Of a stretch of DNA of 64,000 nt, positions 33,429 to 43,156 are shown piece by piece (the stretch's first letter is position 1; the number at the start of each line of letters is the position of its first letter). The notes beneath the pieces are model-generated. The model had not been told where the DNA came from. It made no database searches and was given only the letters and a program-made list of their open reading frames with translations. Origin of the DNA: Flavobacterium sp. 270 (lineage in GTDB: Bacteria; Bacteroidota; Bacteroidia; Flavobacteriales; Flavobacteriaceae); assembly GCF_004368785.1 (NCBI RefSeq), contig NZ_SODM01000009.1, positions 62,001-126,000 on the forward strand, read 5' to 3'. A program made the position numbers and the translations under genes.

Positions 33429-35693
33429 ATGGCATTTGATATTGAAATGATTAAAAAAGTGTATGACAACATGCCAAGTCGTGTTGACAAAGCACGCGAA
33501 ATTGTTGGTCGTCCACTTACTTTAACGGAGAAAATTTTATACAATCACCTTTGGGACGGAAATCCGTCTCAGGCGTTTGGAAGAGGAGTAGATTATGTTG
33601 ATTTTGCACCAGATCGTGTTGCATGTCAGGATGCAACTGCTCAGATGGCATTATTACAATTTATGCACGCAGGAAAATCAAAAGTTGCAGTTCCTACTAC
33701 GGTACACTGCGATCACTTGATTCAGGCAAAAGTAGATGCTGTAACCGATTTGGCGAGAGCAAAAACACAAAGTAACGAAGTTTTCGATTTCTTGTCGTCA
33801 GTTTCTAATAAATACGGAATTGGTTTTTGGAAACCAGGAGCCGGAATTATTCACCAGGTAGTACTAGAAAATTATGCTTTCCCTGGCGGAATGATGATTG
33901 GTACCGATTCTCATACTGTAAATGCAGGTGGTTTAGGAATGGTTGCTATTGGTGTTGGTGGTGCCGATGCTGTAGACGTTATGTCTGGTATGGCTTGGGA
34001 ATTAAAATTTCCTAAATTAATTGGTGTAAAACTAACTGGTAAATTATCAGGATGGACTGCGCCTAAAGATGTTATCCTAAAAGTTGCCGGTATTCTTACT
34101 GTAAAAGGTGGTACTGGTGCAATCGTTGAATATTTTGGAGAAGGTGCAACTTCTATGTCTTGTACAGGAAAAGGTACTATTTGTAACATGGGAGCTGAAA
34201 TTGGAGCGACAACTTCAACTTTTGGTTATGATGATTCTATGAGCCGTTACCTGCGTTCTACAAACAGAGCCGATGTTGCAGATGCTGCAGACAAAGTAGC
34301 TTCTTACTTAACAGGAGATCCAGAAGTTTATGATAATCCAAACGAGTATTTTGATCAGGTTATCGAAATTGATTTATCTACATTAGAACCACACTTAAAT
34401 GGTCCTTTTACTCCAGATTTAGCTACTCCAATTTCTAAAATGAAAGAAGAAGCAATCAAAAACAACTGGCCATTACAAATTCAGGTTGGTTTAATTGGTT
34501 CATGTACAAACTCTTCTTACGAAGATATTTCGCGTGCAGCCTCATTAGCGAGACAAGTTGCGGATAAAAATTTAAAAACAAAATCACAATTTACAATTAC
34601 TCCAGGATCAGAAGTAGTTCGTTCTACAATTGAAAGAGACGGATTTATTGATACCTTTCATAAAATTGGAGCTACGGTTTTTGCTAACGCTTGCGGACCA
34701 TGTATTGGTATGTGGGATAGAGACGGAGCGGAAAAAGAAGAAAGAAACACAATCGTTCACTCTTTTAACCGTAACTTCTCAAAACGTGCCGATGGTAACC
34801 CAAATACATTAGCTTTTGTAGGTTCTCCAGAATTGGTGACTGCTATGGCTATTGCAGGAGATTTAGGCTTTAATCCATTAACAGATAAATTAATCAATGA
34901 AGATGGAGAAGAAGTAATGCTTGATGCTCCAACAGGAGACGAGCTTCCTTCTAAAGGTTTCTATGCCGAAGATCCAGGTTTTCAGGCTCCCGCTGCAGAT
35001 GGTGCAGGAGTTCAGGTTGTAGTTAGTCCAACATCAGAACGTTTGCAATTATTAGCTCCGTTTGATGCTTGGGATGGTAAAAACATTACTGGTGCTAAAT
35101 TGTTAATCAAAGCATTCGGAAAATGTACAACGGACCACATTTCTATGGCAGGACCGTGGTTGCGTTTCCGCGGACACTTAGATAATATTTCTAACAATAT
35201 GCTAATTGGCGCAGTAAATGCATTCAACCAAAAAACAAATTCAGTTAAAAATCAATTAACAGGAGATTACGATGCAGTTCCTGCTGTAGCACGTGCATAC
35301 AAAGCTGCAGGAGTTCCGTCTATTGTTGTGGGAGATCACAATTATGGCGAAGGTTCTTCTCGTGAACACGCTGCAATGGAACCTCGTTTCTTAGGTGTTA
35401 AAGCGGTATTGGTGAAATCTTTTGCACGTATCCACGAAACCAACCTTAAAAAACAAGGTCTTTTAGGATTGACTTTTGCTAATGAAACAGATTACGAAAA
35501 AATTCAGGAAAACGATACCATTAACTTTACTGATTTAACGGAATTTGCTCCAGGAAAACCATTAACATTAGAATTTGTTCACGCAGATGGTTCTAAAGAT
35601 ATTATCTTGGCGAACCACACTTACAACGCAGGACAAATCGGATGGTTTGTAGCAGGTTCAGCATTAAACTTAATTGCTGCCGGAAAAGCTTAA
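33429..35693 (+). CDS. acnA: Aconitate hydratase (AcnA/mitochondrial type)
   Basis: A 754-aa aconitase of the mitochondrial-type length and domain order, with the swivel domain at the C-terminus (YGEGSSREHAAMEPRFLG). Cluster ligands are the Cys of LIGSCTNSSYEDI and the pair in NACGPCIGMW; MIGTDSHTVNAGGLGMVAIG is the substrate/active-site block. It catalyses the same reaction as AcnB. In bacteria that have both, the two differ in oxygen sensitivity and growth-phase use; that division of labour is inferred here. A clear promoter was not found in the 70 nt upstream. Confidence 0.95.
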   Translation: MAFDIEMIKKVYDNMPSRVDKAREIVGRPLTLTEKILYNHLWDGNPSQAFGRGVDYVDFAPDRVACQDATAQMALLQFMHAGKSKVAVPTTVHCDHLIQAKVDAVTDLARAKTQSNEVFDFLSSVSNKYGIGFWKPGAGIIHQVVLENYAFPGGMMIGTDSHTVNAGGLGMVAIGVGGADAVDVMSGMAWELKFPKLIGVKLTGKLSGWTAPKDVILKVAGILTVKGGTGAIVEYFGEGATSMSCTGKGTICNMGAEIGATTSTFGYDDSMSRYLRSTNRADVADAADKVASYLTGDPEVYDNPNEYFDQVIEIDLSTLEPHLNGPFTPDLATPISKMKEEAIKNNWPLQIQVGLIGSCTNSSYEDISRAASLARQVADKNLKTKSQFTITPGSEVVRSTIERDGFIDTFHKIGATVFANACGPCIGMWDRDGAEKEERNTIVHSFNRNFSKRADGNPNTLAFVGSPELVTAMAIAGDLGFNPLTDKLINEDGEEVMLDAPTGDELPSKGFYAEDPGFQAPAADGAGVQVVVSPTSERLQLLAPFDAWDGKNITGAKLLIKAFGKCTTDHISMAGPWLRFRGHLDNISNNMLIGAVNAFNQKTNSVKNQLTGDYDAVPAVARAYKAAGVPSIVVGDHNYGEGSSREHAAMEPRFLGVKAVLVKSFARIHETNLKKQGLLGLTFANETDYEKIQENDTINFTDLTEFAPGKPLTLEFVHADGSKDIILANHTYNAGQIGWFVAGSALNLIAAGKA

Positions 35694-35715
35694 TCTTTAA
35701 GATTTAACTATACTA

Positions 35716-35745
35716 AAAACGCTCTGTTATTACAGAGCGTTTTTT
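35716..35745. terminator. Terminator after acnA
   Basis: AAAACGCTCTG pairs with CAGAGCGTTTT around TTATTA, followed by T residues. It also faces the convergent kelch gene. Confidence 0.85.
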
Positions 35746-35795
35746 ATTTACTTGAAATGTATTTTATGTATAAAAGAATAAACTTTAAATATATT

Positions 35796-37139
35796 TTATA
35801 AAACTCTAATGCTTTTGGGTTGTGTACTTGTAAACTCATCAAGAGAAATATTGTACACGCCAGAAGAAGGTGTTTCAGAATAATAATTATCAAGATAGCC
35901 GCCTACGATGTACAACTTATTATTATAAAAGTACATTCCTGAATTTTTCAACTCTAGTGCAACATCAAATTCTTTAAGTTGTTTCGAATTTATATCATAT
36001 TGATACAGTTTTCTGTTTTCAAAAATATAAATAATAGAATTAGAATATGCTAACGCAGGTTTTTCTAATTCCGAAAGTAATTTCCCTTCCGTTTCCCATT
36101 TTCCTGTAATCAAATCAAAAGTTTCGATTTCAGATAAAGGTTTGCCGTTATTGCCTCCAATCAGATAAATTTTATTGCCAATTAAAATGCCGTTAGCTTC
36201 TTTAGCGGTTGGCATATCTGCAAGTTCGTACCAATATCCAGAAGTAATATTGTACATATGTACTTTGTTAGAATATTGTTTAACGTCTTTTTGATTCATT
36301 TTGGTAGAACCTCCCATTACAATTATATTGTCTTTATAAGTAAAAGAAGCAAAGTTTACAGCCTGATGCGGATTTGTTTTATCAATACTAATGGTTTGTT
36401 TATTAAGATCAAAAACTTCAATTTGATCTTCAAGATATTGAAAAACCCCGTTTAAAGAAGTCTTTTTTCCTCCTAAAACATAGATAGAATTACCGTAAGA
36501 ATTAAGATTTAAATAAGCTCTTTTCTTGAATTTTAATTCAGAAGTTTCCCAAGTATCCGTTTTGATATTGTAAATAAGTAATTTGTCTTTGTAAAATTGA
36601 GTATCCCCCTGAAACTGTAGTTCTCTCATATAATCAGCCATTGTAAAATCAGGCCTTTCCATCCTAATTTTATCCCAAGCATTTACTTTATAGCTTGCGT
36701 CGCCGCCAATTACATAAATTTTATCCTCTTTTAATAAAGAACCAAACGAAGAAATTCCATATTTTAAAGAAGCTGCTTTATCAAAATGAAGTTTAGATTT
36801 CAGGTGTATTTTTTGATTTGCTTTTAGAGTTAATCCTTCTAAATTTTCAACATCTTCTGAAAGTGAAATAATAAAATTCATTTTTTTTAAGTCATTAACA
36901 GCAATTTTTAAAGGCGTGTAGCCGATATGAGAAATTTGAAGTGTATCGCTTTCCTTTGAAGTAAGCTGAAGTGAAAATTCTCCTTTATCATTTGTTAATG
37001 TGCCTGTTTTATTGACCATCGCAAAGACATTTACATCGTCTATTGTAGAATTGTCTGTTTGAGATACAACCGTACCTTTAATTGTTTGAGCAACCGAAAA
37101 AAATGGAAAAATAGCTAAAATTAAAAGTAGTTTTTTCAA
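35796..37139 (-). CDS. Secreted kelch-repeat protein with N-terminal carboxypeptidase-regulatory domain
   Basis: A 447-aa exported protein: signal peptide MKKLLLILAIFPFFSVAQ, then a CarboxypepD_reg-like beta-sandwich (about 20-100; IKGTVVSQTDNSTIDDVNVF, DKGEFSLQL), then a kelch beta-propeller (about 135-440) with repeated YVIGG, YVLGG, IVMGG, YLIGG and YIVGG blade motifs. No catalytic residues are evident. The N-terminal domain is the same fold that precedes TonB-dependent receptors, which suggests a place in the periplasm or at the cell surface. It is monocistronic; function unknown. Confidence 0.85.
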   Translation of the reverse strand: MKKLLLILAIFPFFSVAQTIKGTVVSQTDNSTIDDVNVFAMVNKTGTLTNDKGEFSLQLTSKESDTLQISHIGYTPLKIAVNDLKKMNFIISLSEDVENLEGLTLKANQKIHLKSKLHFDKAASLKYGISSFGSLLKEDKIYVIGGDASYKVNAWDKIRMERPDFTMADYMRELQFQGDTQFYKDKLLIYNIKTDTWETSELKFKKRAYLNLNSYGNSIYVLGGKKTSLNGVFQYLEDQIEVFDLNKQTISIDKTNPHQAVNFASFTYKDNIIVMGGSTKMNQKDVKQYSNKVHMYNITSGYWYELADMPTAKEANGILIGNKIYLIGGNNGKPLSEIETFDLITGKWETEGKLLSELEKPALAYSNSIIYIFENRKLYQYDINSKQLKEFDVALELKNSGMYFYNNKLYIVGGYLDNYYSETPSSGVYNISLDEFTSTQPKSIRVL

Positions 37140-37370
37140 TGTGGTATTAGGTTTAAGTTAATCTTTGAATTGAAAATAGTAATTTTCGTATAAAAATGTA
37201 TCTTTGAAAATTCTGATCAATTTTTATGCCGATTTTGTTAATTTGAACTTAAAGAGTTGTTAAAAAAAGTGCTATTTTTATTTTAAAAAATTAAATTCGC
37301 TTTATCAGTATAGAATTGTGTTGAATGGCAATAAAACACAAAATTGAGAATAAAAAAATCCCCCCAAATA

Positions 37371-38570
37371 ATGATTTTTAGATTAACATTCGTATTGTTC
37401 TTATTAAGTTTAAGTGGTTTTTCTCAGGAAAAATACATCAAACACAAAATCTCAAAAGGAGATAATTTATCGGTAATCGCCCGGAAATATGGCGTAAAAA
37501 CAAAAGAAATTCAAGAAGCAAATCCTACTGCTCCTAAAGTTTTAAAACTGAATTCGATTTTGTTAATTCCAAATAAAAACCAAACAGCTTCTTCAAAAAT
37601 TGCATCAACTGCAGTTAATAATAGTACGCCAAATATTCCAGGTTCTCATGAAGTTCTGGCCAAAGAAACACTTTGGGGAATAGCAAAAAAATACAATGTT
37701 TCGGTAGACGATTTAAAAAAGGCCAATCCGCTTTTGGAAACAGAAGGTTTAAAAATAGGACAGCAGATTAATATTCCATCAAATGAAGCTCTTTCCAATA
37801 TTGCTGCAACTACTGAAAAAGCAATATATAAAACTACAGATAAAATTGCTGAAAAACCGATAGAAAAAAATGCAGAAAGTTCTGTGAATTCTAATGAAGT
37901 TGAGGTTTTTAGGGAAGTTTTGCCAAAAGAAACAAAATACGGAATTTCTAAAGAATATGGTATTACGGTAGCAGAATTAGAACGACAGAATCCGGCAATA
38001 AAAGGAAAAACACCAGCAGGTTTTCTTTTAAAAATTCGTATTCCTAAAGAAAAAGCAGATGCTATAGAAGCTGCAAAATCGGGGCAAATAGTAAAAGATT
38101 CAACAACTGTATCTTCGGGATCAATAGCAGAAAACAATCCTGTTGTTAAAAAGGATTCAACTTATGTAAGAACTGGTAATAGTTCTTATTTAGCAGATCA
38201 GTTAATTGAAAGCGCAACACAAAACATAGGAACCCGATATCGATCGGGTGGAACTACAAAAGCAGGTTTTGATTGTTCGGGATTAATGATTTGTACTTTT
38301 AATAATTTTGATATAAAACTACCTAGAAGTTCTATAGAACAATCCCGAATAGGAACTGTTGTTAATACCAATGAAGCGCAAAAAGGAGATTTGATCTTTT
38401 TTAGAACAAACGGAAGACGCCAAATAAACCATGTTGGGATGGTCGTTGAGGTAATTGATGGAGAAATTAAGTTTGTTCATTCATCGACTCACGGAGGCGT
38501 TATGATTTCTTCAACAAGAGAACCTTATTACGAAAGAACTTTTACGCAGCTAAATCGTGTTTTAAATTAA
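37371..38570 (+). CDS. LysM-repeat NlpC/P60 peptidoglycan endopeptidase
   Basis: From ATG 37371 the protein has 399 aa and begins with a signal peptide (FRLTFVLFLLSLSGFSQ); the upstream TTG at 37344 would put nine residues before it. Three LysM domains follow (HKISKGDNLSVIARKYGVKT; HEVLAKETLWGIAKKYNVSV; REVLPKETKYGISKEYGITV), which bind peptidoglycan glycan chains. The C-terminal NlpC/P60 domain has Cys in FDCSGLM, His in INHVGMVVEV and a following His in FVHSSTHGG. It should cleave stem peptides in the periplasm. The downstream response-regulator gene converges on it with only 5 nt between the stops. Confidence 0.92.
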   Translation: MIFRLTFVLFLLSLSGFSQEKYIKHKISKGDNLSVIARKYGVKTKEIQEANPTAPKVLKLNSILLIPNKNQTASSKIASTAVNNSTPNIPGSHEVLAKETLWGIAKKYNVSVDDLKKANPLLETEGLKIGQQINIPSNEALSNIAATTEKAIYKTTDKIAEKPIEKNAESSVNSNEVEVFREVLPKETKYGISKEYGITVAELERQNPAIKGKTPAGFLLKIRIPKEKADAIEAAKSGQIVKDSTTVSSGSIAENNPVVKKDSTYVRTGNSSYLADQLIESATQNIGTRYRSGGTTKAGFDCSGLMICTFNNFDIKLPRSSIEQSRIGTVVNTNEAQKGDLIFFRTNGRRQINHVGMVVEVIDGEIKFVHSSTHGGVMISSTREPYYERTFTQLNRVLN

Positions 38571-38575
38571 TTCTA

Positions 38576-38980
38576 TTAGGCTGACTTGGCATTGAAGTAT
38601 ATTTTCTTTTTAAATTCGTCAATAGGAAAAGGTTTGCTCAATAATTCTTTTACATAATTGTTTTGCTCAATTTCTTTAATTTCATCAGGATCTAAAGTAG
38701 AAGAAAGTACATAAATTTGAGTTTGTTTTTTAAGCTCGTCACTTAGTTTATCGTATTCATTCAAAAATTCAAGACCATTCATAACAGGCATTTGAACGTC
38801 TAAAAGAATGATAAGTGATTGATCTGTGGGTTTATAGTTATTCAGCCATTGAATTCCTTCTTTTCCATTATTGGTCACGGCAACATTACGCGCATCAAGA
38901 ACTTTTTTTAAAAGTTCCTTCGTAACAAGTTGATCTATTAAATTGTCTTCAATAAGTAAAAAAGAAAGATTAGACTCCAT
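38576..38980 (-). CDS. Single-domain response regulator
   Basis: A 134-aa receiver-only protein from ATG 38980 (MESNLSFLLIEDNLIDQLVT). The acidic pair ED lies at 11-12, the phospho-acceptor is Asp61 in LLDVQMPVMNG, and the conserved Lys is in LLSKPFPI. There is no output domain, so it should act by protein contact or in a phosphorelay. Its start lies inside the 3' end of the histidine kinase gene (11-nt overlap), so the two are translationally coupled. Longer frames upstream run further into the kinase gene and are less likely. Confidence 0.9.
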   Translation of the reverse strand: MESNLSFLLIEDNLIDQLVTKELLKKVLDARNVAVTNNGKEGIQWLNNYKPTDQSLIILLDVQMPVMNGLEFLNEYDKLSDELKKQTQIYVLSSTLDPDEIKEIEQNNYVKELLSKPFPIDEFKKKIYFNAKSA

Positions 38981-40394
38981 AAGCATTAGGTATTGCAACA
39001 ATAAATTTACTGCCAATAGTATTTTCAGACAAAACTTCGATGCTTCCCCTTATGTTTTCTACAGCTTCTTTTACAATGTAAAGACCTAGTCCAGAACCTT
39101 TATTTTTGTTTGTACCAAAATACATTTCAAAAATATGATCTCTAAATTCGTCTTTAATGCCAATACCGTTATCTGAAATTTCGATATTATGAAAGCCTTC
39201 TTTAAAATAAGTTTTAATAGAAATCATCATTTCTTGTTTGTTTACGTCAGCATATTTTATTGCGTTTGATATTAGATTGTTAATAATAATTTTTAGGCGT
39301 AGGCTGTCACTCTGAATTTCGTCTATTAGTAAATCTTTGGTAATCGTAATTTTGCGGGCATTTTCTATGTGCATCATTTGAGAAATCGCTTCATCAAAAA
39401 GTTCTCTTAGGCTTACCGGCTCAATTATAATTTGTTTTCTTTTATTTTTAGAATAATCTATAATATCGTTAAGAAATTGATCTTGTTTAGTTAAGCTCTG
39501 ACTCATTAAATGCAGATAATCTCGAATCTGATCAATATTGTTTTCTAACTGCGTAATTTCAATTAAACCTTGTAATGATGTTATAGGCGATCGCAAATCA
39601 TGTGACGCGCTGTACACAAATCGATCAAGTTCATGATTGGCTATTAAAAGATTTTCATTTTTTACTTCGATTTCTTTTTTAGAAATAATAAGTCTTTTTA
39701 CCATTATCGAGTAATAAGAACTCACACTGCATACAATAATCAAAATAAAAATAATGTTGACAAAAACCAGCCAGCCCTTGATTTTTCGTGTTCCTTCTCC
39801 CAGCGTATTCGAAAAATTACGTTCATTAATAGTAAGCTTGTCACTAATAAGGCTAATTTGTTTCAGAAATCTTTGCTGATCATTTACGGTTAAAATATGG
39901 CGTTTAATCTTTGCATCAACTTGTGTTCCAATAACAAACAATTCATCAATTAATTGATCACCCTGTTCCCATTCATGAATAGCTTTTGCTAAAAAAGAAA
40001 CCTTTTTAAAATTTACAAACAGCCAAACAAGATCATTTAGATCATCGGTATGATTTCGTCCAATTAGAAAGCCCTTCCTCGCAACTTCATTATCTCCAAC
40101 TTTCAAAAGTGTTTTCCTTGCAATACCATCTCCTTGAGGAACTTTTAATTCCTCGATATACAATTTCCATTGTTCAGACTCCTGAGTGTACAAATAAGTA
40201 ATCAGATGTCTCGCTGCATCTTTTTGTCCTTTTGAATAATGAGATTCTCCATTTACATACGCTCTATTGGCAGACAAAATTTTTATTGTAAAAAAATTGA
40301 TGCAGATTAATAAAGCACATGAAATAAAAACAATCAGTAAGAGAACGAAAACATTTGGCAATCGCAGTTTTCCTAAAATTTTGCCTATAGACAT
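38970..40394 (-). CDS. Membrane sensor histidine kinase
   Basis: A 474-aa kinase with a first membrane helix at about 14-38, a periplasmic sensor region of about 165 residues, and a second helix at 208-232. A coiled stretch leads to HisKA with the phospho-acceptor His265 in SASHDLRSP, and then HATPase_c (NNLISNAIKYAD; ISDNGIGIKD; GSGLGLYIVKEA). The periplasmic region resembles the CHASE3-like four-helix type only in general composition. It forms a two-gene unit with the overlapping single-domain regulator. The stimulus is unknown. Confidence 0.92.
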   Translation of the reverse strand: MSIGKILGKLRLPNVFVLLLIVFISCALLICINFFTIKILSANRAYVNGESHYSKGQKDAARHLITYLYTQESEQWKLYIEELKVPQGDGIARKTLLKVGDNEVARKGFLIGRNHTDDLNDLVWLFVNFKKVSFLAKAIHEWEQGDQLIDELFVIGTQVDAKIKRHILTVNDQQRFLKQISLISDKLTINERNFSNTLGEGTRKIKGWLVFVNIIFILIIVCSVSSYYSIMVKRLIISKKEIEVKNENLLIANHELDRFVYSASHDLRSPITSLQGLIEITQLENNIDQIRDYLHLMSQSLTKQDQFLNDIIDYSKNKRKQIIIEPVSLRELFDEAISQMMHIENARKITITKDLLIDEIQSDSLRLKIIINNLISNAIKYADVNKQEMMISIKTYFKEGFHNIEISDNGIGIKDEFRDHIFEMYFGTNKNKGSGLGLYIVKEAVENIRGSIEVLSENTIGSKFIVAIPNAYGV

Positions 40395-40835
40395 AATTTT
40401 TCTATTAGTAGGTTAATAATAAAATGCGTTACATGCCGATTTGTTTGCAATATAAATAAGCTTTGGGGGAAAGATTATTTATGGTTTAAAATTAAACATT
40501 TGTTAAAATATTATCTTTCAAATAGAATGTTGTAAAATTGATTGAACCAAATATATAAAATTTATCTTATAGATTTTAAAAAAAATGATGGTAGTTTTGA
40601 ATTTTTTTTCGTATCATCATTTTTTATTTAAACAATTGCAAATCAATTATTTAAGCTTTGTTGTTTTTGTTTTAGATAGACTGGTTTTAATTTTTAGCAT
40701 ATGTTTTTTATAAAAACAGAAAAAAAACTACATCTGAGATCAATGTGAGTTTTTAAAAAATTATGTTAAAATTAATGCTTTTTTGTTTAACTAATCTATA
40801 GAAGTGAATAAGATGATTTTTGAGGTTGGAGATAA
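40395..40835. other. 441-nt intergenic region between the kinase and tam genes
   Basis: Very A/T-rich, with no coding potential and no strong hairpin. The only signal is TATATTTG on the minus strand at 40555-40548, a -7 match about 150 nt before the kinase start and without a -33 box. Confidence 0.45.
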
Positions 40836-41594
40836 TTAAAAAGAAGCATATAAAATCAATCGTTTAAAAGCATAGATCGATGGAACTACAGGAAAATGTT
40901 TATCAATTCTGTTCTTAAACTCAAGAGATAATTCCTGAAATTCATTCTCTTTTAAACGTTCCTGATAAACCGTGAGAGCAGAACCAGAAATAAAATCAAA
41001 AAAATCATCTTTTTTATTAGAAATAAGCGGATATACTTTTTCATATAAAACCAGATCTTTTCCTCCATTATCAAAAAGAATTTTGGCATATTCGTCTAAA
41101 GTAAGAACAGGAGAAGGCCGAGTCCAATTCTTTAGATAAGAAGCATATGGTTCTTCCTGAACCAAATTAAAAAGTATTTTGTTTAATACATTTTCGTTTT
41201 GCTGAGGCATTTGTACAACGAGCTGACCTCCGGGATTAATACGGGATATTATTTTAGTAAAGAGTTCATTATGATCATCAATCCATTGCAAGGCAGCGTT
41301 AGAAAATATCAAATCCCATTTAGTATCTTCTTTCAGTTGATCTGTGATCGATAATTGCTTGAACTTTAGATTTTCCTGATCTGAGATTTTTGCCAGCATT
41401 TCTGGCGAAGAATCGATGCCTAATATAATGGGATCTGTAAGGAGCTGAGTCAGCTTTTGTGTAAGTTCGCCTGTGCCGCATCCTAAGTCAATAACCTTTA
41501 GATTGGGTTTATCAATAATATGACTCGTAAGATCTGCAAAAGGTTTAAAACGATCTTCTTTAAATTGATTGTATTTGTGAGGATCCCAAGTCAT
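40836..41594 (-). CDS. tam: SAM-dependent methyltransferase, trans-aconitate 2-methyltransferase-like
   Basis: A 252-aa class I methyltransferase with SAM motif I VIDLGCGTGELTQKL, motif II GIDSSPEML and the Tam-like stretches FSNAALQWIDDH and GGQLVVQMPQQNEN. Similarity to Tam, which methylates trans-aconitate, extends over the whole length, including the start MTWDPHKYNQF. Trans-aconitate forms spontaneously from the aconitase intermediate cis-aconitate and inhibits aconitase; the two aconitases encoded 5-10 kb upstream make this role plausible but do not prove it. Confidence 0.8.
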   Translation of the reverse strand: MTWDPHKYNQFKEDRFKPFADLTSHIIDKPNLKVIDLGCGTGELTQKLTQLLTDPIILGIDSSPEMLAKISDQENLKFKQLSITDQLKEDTKWDLIFSNAALQWIDDHNELFTKIISRINPGGQLVVQMPQQNENVLNKILFNLVQEEPYASYLKNWTRPSPVLTLDEYAKILFDNGGKDLVLYEKVYPLISNKKDDFFDFISGSALTVYQERLKENEFQELSLEFKNRIDKHFPVVPSIYAFKRLILYASF

Positions 41595-41689
41595 AATTAT
41601 GGTTTTAGATGAAAATAAGAATTCTTATTCTTATAAAATTAAGCTATCTAATTTAAAAGACTCTTGGTTTTAAAATATAATTAGTAAAC

Positions 41690-43105
41690 TTATTTTAATT
41701 TATAAGCTCTTTTTTCACCAATTACTTTCCCTTCAATATCATATGCCGAAAGCGGATATTTGCCGTCAACTTCTTCTTTAATAACAATTCTATCATTTTC
41801 ATAATAAGATGTACTTATATAAAGATCTGAAAAATAAGAATTTAAATCTCTGTCATACATAGTTACACTTTCTCTATAATTGCCGTTTTTCTTTTCGTAG
41901 ATAAAGAAGAAATCTTTAGAGCAGTTATCTTTGTTTAAAGTAAAAGGATAACACCTTACATCGGTTGGATATGCAAGAACTATTTTATTTTTTTCAACGT
42001 CAAAAATCCAGGAAGATTGGTTGTAAATCGTACACATGGCAAGATTGTCAGTTAATTTTTTAATATCACGAGGATCTTCTTCAGGCATTTTTACCATTTC
42101 GTTTTTCACAATGTTATATAGAAATGCATTTCTATCTTTCTCTAAAATCCAGAAACTATTATTAAAAGGCGTTGCTTTGTCAGGATTAACCCCTTTTTGA
42201 AAAACCATCTTTTTGTTTTTTACATCATAGTAATTTCGGGTATAAGTTTTAACATCATAAATGCCGTAGATATATAAATTGCCATTATCTCTAAAAGCAT
42301 CATCAATCCTTTCAAAAGAAAATGGAGCGAGTTCTTTATTAGTTTTAAAATCAACTATTGTGGACAAATTATTTTTATAGACAACATGACCAATAGTATC
42401 TCCATATTTAATTAATAACTTTTTGTCGATTTTATCGTATTCAAAAGGAATAATAGTTTTCCCAGATGTAATATTTACGACACCATAATGATTTTCGTCC
42501 TTACTGCAGATAATATTGTCATTAACAACATACAGATAATTGATTTCGCCCGGAGTTGGAATTGTAAATAAGGAACTATAATCTACTTTATACTTAAAAT
42601 TTTCTTTAAGGAGAGGATTTCCGTTTGCATCTATTACTTGTAAATCATTACCTGTAAACGCAACAGCTTGACCTTTAGAGTTAAAACCGTTTATGTGATT
42701 GTAAGTAGGAGGAATAATGATTTTTCCGTCAGTATTGATCAATCCAATTTTTCCATCTGGTCCCTGAAGATTGTATAAATTAGAATATTTATCATAATTT
42801 TTTCCAAATTGAAAAATAATTTTATAACCATTTAGTTCTGTTTCCTTTATTATATTTCCTTCTAGATCTATTATCTTGAGGTCTTTAACTCCGGCAAGAT
42901 AACCACCTCCACCATCACTTGGGCCAACTATGCGGTTTCCTGCAATAAAAAGTAATTGCTGAGAAGGCTCTGAAACGTATTCAAACTTTCTTTTAAGCTT
43001 CTTTATTTGTTTCTCATTATTTTGCTGCGCAAAACTTAAAAGAGAGGTTAAAGAAATTAAAGCAGTAAAAAATATTTTTTTAGACAAAGTAATTTTTCTG
43101 ATCAT
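41690..43105 (-). CDS. Exported WG-repeat protein
   Basis: A 471-aa protein with an N-terminal signal (KIFFTALISLTSLLSFAQ) followed by a series of WG-type beta repeats, for example GKIGLINTDGKIIIPPTYNH and HYGVVNITSGKTIIPFEYDK. These repeats give beta-propeller-like or solenoid structures, and no enzymatic motif is visible. It is followed 51 nt downstream by another small secreted protein on the same strand... in transcription order it comes after the 43157 and 43537 genes, and could be the last gene of a three-gene unit. Function unknown. Confidence 0.75.
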   Translation of the reverse strand: MIRKITLSKKIFFTALISLTSLLSFAQQNNEKQIKKLKRKFEYVSEPSQQLLFIAGNRIVGPSDGGGGYLAGVKDLKIIDLEGNIIKETELNGYKIIFQFGKNYDKYSNLYNLQGPDGKIGLINTDGKIIIPPTYNHINGFNSKGQAVAFTGNDLQVIDANGNPLLKENFKYKVDYSSLFTIPTPGEINYLYVVNDNIICSKDENHYGVVNITSGKTIIPFEYDKIDKKLLIKYGDTIGHVVYKNNLSTIVDFKTNKELAPFSFERIDDAFRDNGNLYIYGIYDVKTYTRNYYDVKNKKMVFQKGVNPDKATPFNNSFWILEKDRNAFLYNIVKNEMVKMPEEDPRDIKKLTDNLAMCTIYNQSSWIFDVEKNKIVLAYPTDVRCYPFTLNKDNCSKDFFFIYEKKNGNYRESVTMYDRDLNSYFSDLYISTSYYENDRIVIKEEVDGKYPLSAYDIEGKVIGEKRAYKLK

Positions 43106-43156
43106 AGTTTAGTGAAAAATGAATTGTTTTTTGATTGGGATTTCTTCTTACCCCGT

